From NCBI GenBank assembly GCA_023078555.1, contig CM041200.1, positions 3,713,921 through 3,777,920 on the forward strand: a stretch of 64,000 nucleotides of DNA, given 5' to 3'. The translations under genes were made by a program, and so were the position numbers. Under the pieces are notes generated by a model. That model made no database searches, was not told where the DNA came from, and saw only the letters and a program-made list of their open reading frames with translations. This DNA comes from Ulva prolifera. Taxonomy: Eukaryota > Chlorophyta > Ulvophyceae > Ulvales > Ulvaceae. Shown in pieces: positions 34,982-46,200 of the stretch (positions are counted from its first letter, which is position 1; each line of letters begins with the position of its first letter).

Positions 34982-37611
34982 ATGATCGCAGACCTACTCA
35001 TTCGTGATGTTCATAACTTGATCGATGACTTTGTTCGGGCGGTTCTCTCGGGAGGTGTGACAACCCTCCTTGTCTGTGATCGTACAGCTACAGTCGTGGG
35101 CGGTTGCTGAGATCCCCCCTCAAGCCCACATGCACTGCAGGTCAGCCATGCCATTTTGATACACTAGCTTCACTTTGGTATGAACGTGGCTTTTCATTCC
35201 TGCATTACGCTTCAGAAGCAGCGACCAAAGGAATAGCAAGCACGCCACCTCGGAACACACTCCAAGTCTTGTACAGAGGTGCCCTCACACGGCTGGTCCA
35301 GCCTAGCTGTGTACCTGGATCGTCCATACCCCATGCCACTCGTCCTCAGCAACCTGAAGTGGACAGCTCAGCACATGTCTCGCCTGGAACACACATTTCC
35401 ACTCCTGTAGACAGTGCAGCGGCATGTGAAGCTGATGATTGCGCAGACCATGCAGCGCAACAGCCACACAATGGTGCAGCAGCTCTGTCTGGGCAGCCAG
35501 AGCGGGACACGGCAGTTCCACAACGCCTCGATTGCGCACATGAGATGCCGGAAGCGCAGGCAGGCCCGCACTCTCCAGAACGCCCTAACATGCGTTCTGA
35601 GCATCACCCTGCCGAGAGGCAGCAGATTCCACAGGATCACAACTCCCCAAGTAGGCTACAAGCAGATGCAGTAGGCGCTGAAGCGACTCATGCAGATCAG
35701 CCTGCCACTGTTGCGGCTCACCCTTTCCCAGCTCACAGGACATCTGCAGAGCGTAGTGAAGGACTCGAGGAAGCGCATGCTAGACCAGCAAGCAGCGAAC
35801 CAATAGCTGAGAATGTTGCCCCTGACCAACAAGATCTCAGAGACTCTCAAGCTGTCCTAGCCAGAGCAGCGGAGGAGGCCAGCTGCGACCCGCATGTGCC
35901 CTGTGGGGCAGCCGGATCCAATCAGGTAGTCCCTGCAGGCAGGCCCGTTGTGGACCTGACCACTGAGACAACACACCCCTTTGTTTGCCAAGTTCGAAGG
36001 AAGCACCTCGACTTGCGGGCGCCAGCAGCAGAGCCCTCACACCAGGCCACACAGCGGCGTACGCCCCCGCACACCCCGCTGCTTGCCATCGTTTGACCCT
36101 CTGCATGCTACCGATGTCATCCCGCGCACACAGTGTCCCACAGGCAGTGACCCGTGCAGCGTGCGTGGACGAGGCTCAGTCGATGCAACGGCTGGACATG
36201 AGAGTGTTTCCAGAGGCCCAGATTGCCGCTGTGTATGTCTTGTACGCCCTCTTTGCAACTCAGCCGTCAAAGCCGGTCTCGCAGATCTACGTCAGCCCTA
36301 CCCATCGTGAGGGCCTCCACCAAACCATTCAGGTGCGCCTCATGCTGCGGTTGGGCCTCTCACGCACGCACTCATACACAATTGCAATGCTGCCACACTT
36401 GCTTGTATCACACTCTCCTTGGTGTTCTTGGCTGTGCCTCGGGTCACCACACAAAGGCAAGCCACGCTCTGCAGACATCAGAGCGCGGCGAGGTGCCATG
36501 CTACGCGCACACTGACATCACCATCGACTGGCTCTGCTGGGCGCAAGGCATGTGTGCGGGTGGTGGTGTGCAGGTGATGCGGACAGCTGGAGTGCATGAT
36601 GGTATTGCGGTGCTGGGGGCGCTCGTCGATGCCAATGCCATCGTGTGGGGGCTCGTGGACTGCCGCGGTGCGAGTGGCACGCGGCGGGCTCCTGGATTCG
36701 ACATGATGCCTGGCCTTGCCCGCAAGGCACACACCGTGACAGACGACGCTGTCCGGCAGGCGATGGTCCACCTGCGGCAGCTTGTGCCTCCGGGCAGCGA
36801 TGTGCAGCAAGAGCACGCAGAGTACGAGCGCAGTCTGCGAGAGCTGGTCTCTGCCGGGGTGGAGGTGCCGCCGACGATGCTGCGAGCTCTGCCAGAGGAG
36901 CTCGCTGCGAAGTTCGCGGCGGCGGTGTCTAACGTCCGCCACCCGCTCACACTGCAGGGTGCGGTCACCTCACGCCTCGTCCTGAGCTGCCACACTTCAG
37001 CAGCATAAGGCGATCGACTGCATGCAGTTGTGCGTTCACACAGCGCGCATGCTGGCGCCACAGCATGCATGGGCTTTGCAAGAGGTACGGCAGCACGCGC
37101 CGAGGAGCACTCCATCAGGCGGCAAACGGAAGCGTGCACCTGGCATGCGGCAGCACCTCTCACTCGGGGGTGGCGTGGCTCTAAGTACACCATAGGTCTT
37201 GTGGCTGTCTTGCAATGCGGTCGCTGTGTGTAGACACGGCTCCTGTAGCATGCGCAGTTTCTGATTGCGTGCCTGATGCCGCTCCAGCCTCACAAGTGCC
37301 CCCCTGTGGCAGTCCCACTCATTTGCACACCATGGTCACAGCAGACCTGAAAGAGTCAGCTGTACCTTCTGGCATCTCACGCGGCCTTCTTGCGTGCAGT
37401 CAAAAGGCGCAGGCGAGTGGCGAACGAGGAGGTAGACGCGCTGGACGCAGAACTGGACGAAGAGCTGGAGGATGACGAGCCCCCGCCAGCTCAGCGGCCT
37501 GTCGTGGGTGGCGCGGGGGGCCTTGCTGCCGCTATCAAGGCCTCCGCGGAGCGCTCCCGCCTCCGCAGGTTAGCGGCACAGCAGTGGCAGCGACAGATTG
37601 CCCACACGTGA
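34982..37611 (+). CDS. SNAPC1-like subunit (SNAP43) of the snRNA-activating complex, with long disordered insert
   Basis: SNAPc binds the proximal element of snRNA promoters and recruits Pol II or Pol III. Exons 34982-35054, 35141-36058, 36160-36332, 36475-36958 and 37400-37611 keep phase and give 619 residues. The start MIADLLIRDVHNLIDDFVRA, then FDTLASLWYERGFSFLHYAS, and later QIAAVYVLYALFATQPSKPV resemble the SNAPC1 N-terminal helical domain, which has a similar W..r.FS segment and a vgALYLLYglYntQ segment. In animals these lie close together. Here about 270 residues rich in Ala, Pro, Glu, His and Ser separate them. The tail has an acidic run (DALDAELDEELEDDE) and basic segments. Donors include GTACGC. 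The family call is inference from two short motifs and their order; the coding model itself is firmer. Confidence 0.6.
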
Positions 37612-38892
37612 TACGGAACAGCGGGGAACATCCCGCCTCGTGCAGTGCAATACACAACACAAGCACATGCTGCACCCCCTTCGCAGTCAGGTTGTTGTGC
37701 ACTTGTGGGCCGGTGAGTATGTTGGGATGTTGTGGGCGCGGTGGATTCTGCCTGTGCGCCGCGACATTGCTTTGTTTGTTGCCGGTGTTTGGCAGTTGCT
37801 TGTCCTATGGGGGATGCTGGATGAGGCTCAGCCATGTTGTGCTGGTCACCCTGTTTTGGAGCTGTTCGCTGTTTCTGCGGTGCTTCCTGCCTCTCTTCTG
37901 CTTTGTCTTTGTAACACACATTCTGCTTGACGTCAACATACATGACAAGCGGGTGTGATCGCCAAGCTCTGGCGGCGTGCATAGACGAGTCCTTTTCAGC
38001 AACAGCTGGAAGCCCTGACTGGAAATACCGAGCTCATGCAGTGCAACACCTGGCCTAAGATGCCAGGCGAAGTGACGTGCATAGTGGTGCCAGGGCAGTC
38101 TTTTGGCCGTGAGGATTCATCGTGCAGGCGATGCAGCAGCAGTGATTCCTGTAGATGCAATCAGAAGGACACAGTCACTCATCATCGTGGAATTTTCCAT
38201 GCTAAAATAGCCCGGAAATGCAGGCGTCCGGTGCTTCGCACGCGCAATCTTGGTATAATATCGCATTTCCGACATGTGCGACCTTTCAAATCTTTCAGTA
38301 CACGTTGCGACTGTCTCGTGAACGATCCCAACCAGCCCTGTCCCAGCACGCTGCTGCCCTGCGAAATGAAGCCGGCAGTCAACAATCTCGCAGAAGTTCC
38401 CATTGTTGGCTGTCATCATCTTTGCCCACAAGAACGTCCCACTAACTATTATCTGACCTCCCTGCCACCTGTGCGGCTGACGTGTCCCTGTGAGATGCAC
38501 CCCACTTCCGCTCTCAGAGGACGAGCCGGATTCACGATGACCAAGATACGGGTCACCACGTACCACGTAACCCCTTTGTCCCTTCAGGATCTGATCTTTC
38601 GTGCTCCCCTGCAGAGCGAGCCGTACGACGGCTCTCAAAGGCTGTCGATGATGTCCCTGTAGCCATAATTGAGTCCGCGTCGCACTTCCGTGGTCAATTG
38701 CAAGCCGTGCACAATCTGTCTTCTATGGATACGCTATGAGCGATCACAAGATGCGCTATTGCTGTTGTTGTTATGGACGGTGGAATTCAGGCACATTTTC
38801 GGGCCGCATTGATGCTTTCGGCGATTCTCGCTTGTGGTCTCGAACAGCTCTGAAAGGCCAGCAGACATCTCAGCAAACATCCCACGGCCGAT
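37612..38892. other. 3' flank and intergenic region
   Basis: The first 300 bases are G/T-rich and end in the shared TTTGTAACACAC block listed below. A plus-strand frame at 38036-38662 (208 codons) is open, but it has an unusual Cys/Arg/His-rich composition, overlaps an equally open minus frame, and shows no motif. I do not call it a gene. Confidence 0.4.
37680..37919 (+). repeat. G/T-rich unit ending TTTGTAACACAC, possible SNAPC1-like 3' UTR
   Basis: Ends CTTTGTCTTTGTAACACAC at 37901-37919, matching the block at 49567-49585 with one substitution. It lies in the expected place for the 3' UTR of the gene ending at 37611 and contains TGTAA, so it may be a polyadenylation region rather than a mobile repeat. 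Confidence 0.45.
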
Positions 38893-39132
38893 ATGTCGAC
38901 CGATGCTGATCCAAAGGACGATGTGGCTGCTGGGCAACAGCAGAGGGCGAAAGTCACTGTTCCTATGCTGAGTGATTCGAAGCCATGGACAAGGAACATT
39001 ATCCTGTACTGGCTTCTGATGTGGGGCAGCCTCGCAGCCAGCTTCGTTTGGGGGGTGTACACTCTGGATGTGTGGCCTTTAGCAATGTGGTGTGCAATCA
39101 GCATTACAGGGATTCTTGCGATGAACAGTTGA
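38893..39132 (+). CDS. Small two-pass membrane protein, unknown
   Basis: Single-exon frame of 79 residues starting MSTDADPKDDVAAG. A polar head is followed by two hydrophobic helices (NIILYWLLMWGSLAASFVWG and PLAMWCAISITGILAM), with the second running to the end. Composition and the hydrophilic-then-two-helix layout look like a real small membrane protein. I do not recognise the family. A further downstream exon is possible. Confidence 0.45.
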   Translation: MSTDADPKDDVAAGQQQRAKVTVPMLSDSKPWTRNIILYWLLMWGSLAASFVWGVYTLDVWPLAMWCAISITGILAMNS

Positions 39133-40270
39133 CAGCATGCCTTGGTTGCTTGCGACTTCGAACAAGGCCAGGACGCCCAAGAGCCTGGTAAGCTCCAATC
39201 ACTGCGCCAGCCTTCAGCTGACTCTTTGCTCTTTCGCAGAATGTTACATTGTATCATATGTGCTTCATCGTGACAGACGTTCCCACATCACAGGCTTCTC
39301 AATGGGGTTCGCTCAAACAGGCATTTACACTAAAAGATGATTCTCTGATGGATGAAGATAAAAACCGCCACTCAAGGCCAGGATTCGTCGCCGTCCTTTT
39401 GATCTCAATGAAGAATAGTTCTGCATGTTGCTGTCATGCACAATCGGTGGCGACGTCTGGTTGGCATGGATGGCGCATGCAGCTCGTGATCAGGCAAGCA
39501 GCTCGTGATGCTGCCGGGAGGCAGATGGGGTGGCATTCTGTACGATAGACAATATGCATTGTGCAATCAGCAGCCAGTGTAGGCACTCTTCCCAGCTTGT
39601 CGGTGCAACAAATCCTGCTCTGCAGCGTACGCAGGTGCAAACGGTGCTGAATGCGGAAGCCGCAACAAGTCTGCAATGTGCAATTCGACGGTGGTGCCAT
39701 GAAAGTGGTGTATTAACCTGGAATACTTGGTTGCAGTGAAAGTAGTGTATTGACCTGGAACACTTGGCTGCGGTGTCATGGAGGGTGAGGGCTGGGACAG
39801 AGTGGGGCAATTCATGATGTTCTTGTTCATCGTGGCTATTGTCCTGTGCTTTCCTTGCAACATTGTAAAGGATACTTCACGCTCATCATCTGATGTATGT
39901 CTGTGTCAGTTCCGTATGCAGCATGTAGCCGGAGCTAACTGACTTCGACTCAGATTAGTCCACTCCTGAGGTGCAACTGAAACCATATGCAGATTTGTTG
40001 GCATCCTTGGTTCATGTGCTCATGAACGGATCCAGCAGCAATCACGGAGGATCTAGGCCAAGTGCATAGCAATGTCTTGGTTACACTGGACCACATGTGC
40101 TGGTGCAGAACTGGTCGGCTGATGCCATTTCGTACACTTTGGAGGTAAGCCTGCTCACGATCGTCATGAAGCATGAAGCCTGCCTCATGTGAACCTAAAA
40201 AGGCTGCTACTGCTGTAAACGTGTGTTTGCCCAGGAAAGATGGCACAGCACCAACGGAGCCTGTGCGTGT
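39133..40270. other. Intergenic, no supported gene
   Basis: Contains the 3' flanks of the small membrane ORF and of Listerin. Frames are short and inconsistent. A near-repeat of GTGGTG(T)ATTRACCTGGAA is seen at about 39690-39765, a short local duplication. Confidence 0.4.
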
Positions 40271-43200
40271 CTACCACGGGCACTGGCAGTGAGGGCAGAT
40301 GCTCTTAGACCTTGACTTGAACCATTTATATAGGCAGATGCTGTGGAACACCTGCGAGCATGTTTTGCATGGCATCCTGGGTAGGGACCGATCTGATGGG
40401 TTCACCACCGCATAGCAGATCATGCAGGGCTCCACCCCAGCAAACTCCTGGTCGACATTGGACTTCCACAGCATCACAGCATCGGCCAGGCTGCAATTCT
40501 GGCTGCGCAAGTAGCCTGCGATGGAGAGCAGCCAGCGCCGCAGTGAGCGTTCCTGGATTGCAACCTTCTTGCGCAGAGAAACCTGCAAGCAGACAACACC
40601 ATAATTGTTCTGCCTGGGCAAGTCAAACGACGCCGATGTGGTGTAGAGGCACATGGCAGCAACTGCGTGGTAGCTATGTGTTGCAACATCGACTGTGGAC
40701 GTGTGCCAGTGCCGATAACTTACACGCGCATATGGGTCAAGAGAGCTCGACATGTAAAGGGGCCCTGGGTATGCAGACCTCAGAGCAGATCTCATGACTG
40801 CCTGCGCGGCAGAACGGCGAAATTGCCCCACCACGTGCCAGCAGGCACATCGCGGGGCCAGGTGGTCTGCTCGCATTCATGGCAGTCCAGGCATAAACAA
40901 CTGCCTCTGCATCAGTGGCAATACCTTCATGGTACAGATGAACCAACGTTGCCATAACTCCCCACTCTGCTGTGCAGTGACGCCCAGGCATGCCATGAGC
41001 ACGTGTGAGACAGGGATGATGGCCATTACAACACAGCGCGACGCCCACAAATGGAAGTGGCACTCAAGGGTAAAAGCGTCAGTGGCACACCTCAGCGGGC
41101 TGAAGCGGATAGCAAGGAGGCAGGCGGATGGCCAGCTCGAGCATCACCCCATCATCAACCTCCATCGCGGCGACCACCTCCCGGGCGCTGCCGCTGGCGG
41201 TGATGGCCATGCTGTCACTCCGCACCTCGGCCGCGGCGCGGATGTCCTGCTGCAGCAGCGGCGGTGACTCCTGCCGGCGCGTGTACTCCTCCACCGCGGC
41301 CGCCAGCTGTGCGTCCTTCAGCATGCTGAACCACGACCGCAGCGCAGCGGGGATTTGCTGCACAGGGTCGGCTCCACTGCTCATTGACACTGACGAGCCA
41401 TGCCGGGCTGTGACACTCTGTTGTCGGCCTAGCTACAACACTGAGGACCACAGACACAGGGTCCACGACAAAGCGCTGATGTAACTAAATTACATGTCCA
41501 AAACATGAAAGGGCGACACTGGCATAAGCTGCGCAGCTTCTGAGCGCAGCGCGAGGTGTTCATCAGCTCTAGCGGAGCTTGGTTGAGGGTGGGACACACA
41601 CCCGGAGCAGGGAGCGGAAGATGCCAACGGACAGCGCCGACAAGTCATACGCCGAGAGGCGAGGGTTGTCGCTGGAGTGCCACGGCGCCACCAGCCCGGA
41701 CGTGCACAGCTGCTCTCGTACATGGCCCCTGATGCACCAGGTCGCCTGCGGCGAGGCCGCAGCGGCTCCCGCACCGCCCGCGGCACCCCCTGCGCCGCCA
41801 CCGGCGGCGTCGGCGCTGGGCAGCAGCAGCACGATCAGGTCTAGTACGGCTGGCACGACCGGGGGGTCGCACGCAGCGAGCGCGACTGCCAGCCGCCTGC
41901 GAGCCTGCAGGTCCACTCACACCCGTGATGCATGCTCGCGCCTTGCGAACCAGTCGCAATGAGATGTAGGTGTGACAGCATGCTGCGCCGCGGTGTCTCA
42001 TCGCAAACTTACGCAGATATAGATACAAAGTACACGAGCTCAGGCCATTGCATGGCAGGACACCGGGACCACCTGCCTAGCACTCCAATCAAGAACCCTC
42101 AATCCGAAAGCCCCACCCAGGCAGATATGTTGGGACTCTGTACACATTGTCTTTTGTTTGTCCAGAAACGTATCGGCCTAGTCCATGTATATCTGGAGTG
42201 TATGACACCAGATAAACTGCTGTAGATATTATCGAGGTATATAATGAATAAGATAACCTACTCGAATCAGACTGATATGAGCAAGGTCATGTCAGTCTGC
42301 TATGACACAGCAGATTGCCATATTACATACGTCCAGCATCGAGTCTTTTGGATATCTCAGCTTTGGTCAGGAGACAATCGGCTCCAAGCGCATCAGAGCA
42401 CAGGTTATGCGAAAGAGATACAGGAACCCGCGTGCACAGTCATCACTACCGACAGTACCTACAGAACTCTACTGTGGCCCGATGGCATGCTGTGGTGCAC
42501 AGCAGGTAAGTCTTGCAGCGGCTGATGCACAGACCATCGCATGGGGGCCAAACCGCATCCATCATGAGCCACACATAACCACCATGGCCGCACTGCCTCT
42601 CTGACGTTGCCTATGCAACACGCGGCTAGCATGGCAGCACAAGGCAGGCGGGGCAGCGAGGGCGCACGTCATTTGCAAGGCCCTCGACGAGAGCGAGCAT
42701 GACGCTCCAGACAAGCAACGGGGCGTCGCAGTTGGAGACGGTGAGGCGGTGGCAGCCGGAGACGGCCTGTGCAAGCGCCGCGTCGACTCCCACCGCCGCA
42801 AGAGCGGCCGCGTTATCACTCGCATAGGCGCCAGCAGCCTCCTCCCTGCAAGCTCAGGTGGGCCCGGTCACTTGTGCACGGGCCATTGCATTGCTAAAGA
42901 GCGGGGCAGGACAACAAAAATAATGGATGGTATCTGTGCTTCGAGTTGAAAACTTAAGAAATCCAACACTGCTTCCAAATAGACACATGCAGTCAGGAGG
43001 CGTCTGATGGCTACTCATCTCGTCAGCTCCAATGCACACCTCTAGACGTGGCAGCGCAAGTGGCAGTGCACAAAGGGTGTGATGCATGAGGCACAACTCT
43101 TTGAGGGCAGGGGCGTGGCGCATGCAGACACCAGAGAGGCGCACTCGCTGCCGTCGATGCGTGCCGCAGATTCCAGGAGGCTCGGGGACAGTGCGATGAG

Positions 43201-46200
43201 GGCGCCCGCGGCATGTAGCGCCGCGCTGGCCTCCTTGTACTGCAGCAGCCCCATCGCCGCATGCATGGCCGGCACGCCGAGCTCCTCGGACCAGGCCGTG
43301 AACTCCACGACAGCCTGTGCCGTGCTCTCCTCCCCCCCATGCAGCAGGGCCGCTTGCGCGACCAGCTGCCAGAATGCCTCACTCCCGGGCAGCCACCCCG
43401 CCGCCGTTTCTGCAGGTGCCTGCACCAGTCTCGCGACATGCATGCACGTCCCGGCGCACAGCAGCAGCCGCAGCAGCAGCCGCTCTATCCTCTGCACGAC
43501 TGCAGGCGTGCCCGCGCCCGCCTCCGATGCAGGTGCAGCTTTCTGCAGTTCCCGCAACTGCATGAATAGCTGCACTCCAACCAGCGCCGTTGTGTCGCTG
43601 CTGATTGGAGCCTCGGCGGCCGTCTGCACCGGCGCGAGCAGCGCACGCGCCTTGCGTGGATCAGACCACCCTAGTTCCATCACCGTCGCGATCCGCTGCT
43701 GCGCGCTGGCCTCGTCACCATCTGCTGCCGCAGCGCCGGCGAGCTGCTGCGAAGCAGCTACAAGCGCCTCGCACACGTCCTCCGTGCGCGCCTCCGCGGC
43801 CACCGTTGCAGCCGCAAGCCGGGCCTCCACCAGCCCATACAGCCGATCGGCGCCCGCCGCCTGCCCTTGCAGCGCGACCGTTGACGCCGCGAGCAGCAGG
43901 CGCAGCACGCCTCCGGCGGCGGCCGGAGGCGCCGAGGCCATCATGCCGACGGCGCGGGCCGGCCGAAGCTGGTGAGCCACCGCCGCACTGAACGCTTGCA
44001 GCACCTCTGCAGACGCGCCTCTGTGCACAAGCGCTGCATGCAGGGCAGACTCCCTGCCGTCCTCCTGGCTGTCTCCGCCGCCCTGTGCTGGCCCGCTGTC
44101 TGACGCCCCAGCTTCTGTCGGCTGTGCGTCGGCAGTGCTGTGGCCTCCAGCAGCGTGTGCTGGGCTGCGCAGGGGTGCGTCTGCGGCTGTCAACAGTGAC
44201 AGCAGCTCTGCACTGTGTGCATCCTCCGGTGGCGGAGCCGGCGCCTCCATCTCTGGGATGTAGAGCTCTGCAACGCACTGCATAGCAGCGGCGGCTGGCT
44301 GAGCCTCCCCCGCTGCGCTGCCTTCCGTCTGCTCTGCCAGCAGCGGCGCGTGCCGGGAGAGCTGCTGCAGGACCACCGCAGCCACCTCGTCACGCGCCGC
44401 GGCAGCCGCAGCGTCGCCTCTGCGCGCCTGTGCACACACGTGCGGTGCAACGGCGGACACCGCCTGCGCCGCGCTTCCGCGCTGCGCCCCTCTGGTGCAC
44501 AGAACATGCTGCGGCAGCTCAGATGCGCACTCAGTGAATGCTCGCACAGCAGCACGCGAGACTTCGGGGGGTGCGTGCCGCAGCAGGGCTGCCAGCGCCG
44601 CAAGCGCAGTGGGTGCGCTGTCGCTGCCGGCTGTCGCGTGGCGCAACAGCTGCCGGCACACCTCGTTCGCTGCTCCCACCCTGGGGTCCGCTGCAGCCAG
44701 CACATGCGCCATGAGGGCATGGCGGAACACGGCCGGCCACTGTTCATGCGCGATGCCTGCGGCAAGTGCCAGCCACGGCACATACTGACGCAGGCTCTCC
44801 AGCCCCCGGGACCGCAGCACGACACACGCTGCGAGGAGCAGCTGCGGGCGCGGCAGGCTCCCCTGCAACTCGTCAGGGGTGCCACGGCATGCATTAGTAG
44901 AAGCGGGCGGCACTGCAGGGCCGCCGGGCGCCTGCAGCAGCGCAGACACCGCGGTCTCAGCTGCAGCAGGATCGCCATGAGCACACGCGACGTCCAGAAT
45001 CCCCAGCGCCGTGTCTGCCGCAGCGCCTGCGAGATGGCAGAGCTGCGGCAGCTCCCCCTCGCCCTCACCGGCCCCCTCCGCAGCGTCGTGAGCGCCGCCT
45101 GGAACATCTTCTGAAGCCTGAGCAGGGAGCACCACCGTCCACGCGCTCTGCTCGTCGGCAGGTGCAGGGGTGCTGCACCGCGCATGCCACTGCACGAGGC
45201 GCCGCATGAGCTCGGCCGGCAGACCCGGCGACAGCGTCCCGGCGGCAGCAGTGAGAGGCTGCACCAGCTGCTGCCACGTCGCAGCCGCCACCGTCTGAAG
45301 CGCCCGGGCGCCAGGCGCCAGGCCGCCTGCGCGCGACGCGCCCAGCACGTGCGGCACCGCAAGCTCAAATAAGGAGCACATGATCGCCTCGCAGTGTGCA
45401 ATGCTGGCAGCAGGCCGCAGCGCCGTCGGGGCGTCGATGCAGGCTCTGCAGCAATGTGCCGCGGCCAGCACAAGCGCCGGCGCACGCAGCAGCGCCTGCG
45501 CGGACGCCTCACCCACCTCGTCCACGGACGACGCTGCTGCGCTGGCCGCGTCACGGAACAGCACGGCCAGAATGTACAGCAGGCCGGCGTCCTTGCCAGG
45601 GTCCGCGCGCCGCTGCAGGGCTGCCGCTGCGGGGCTGCGCAGCAGTGCAGCCCCAGCTGTGGAGCCCTCCGGAAACAGGGCGTGTCCGAGGAGGAGCAAG
45701 AGGATCCCCTCCCCGCACTCAGCATCGTGGCCATCTCCAGCCTTGCACTCCGAGTGCGTGCCATCGGCAAGCACCAGCTGCACGAAGCTGGACAGGTCCT
45801 GTACGGCGCTCGGTGACACCTGCGCGATGAGCGGCTTGCAGGCTGCCGTAAACGTGTGCAGCGTGTGGCCGCCGGTGAGCAGCGGCTGCAGACCGGCGCC
45901 GCCAGACACGGGCAGCGCATGGTGCATCGCGGCGTCCAGCACCATCGGGAGCGAGACGGTGCCCGACTGCAGCAGCGCCTGCACCAGGAGCAGGTCTGCA
46001 GCCTCCGCAGGAGGCTGGGGCTCGCCGCCTGGAGGCTGCAGGGTGCCTGTCGCCAGCATGCGTGACACGGCTGCCCGCAGCAGCTCACGCCCTGCTTCAG
46101 CAGAGACGCCAGACTCGATGCTGAGGCTGCGGAGCAGCTTGTGCAGGGTGCTTGCTTGCACCCGCGAGAGGGCAGCTGCCAGGGCCTCCTTCTGCAGGTG

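Noticed and set aside
38036-38662. 208-codon plus-strand frame
   Set aside because: No motif, odd composition, and an equally open minus frame. Possible but not supportable.
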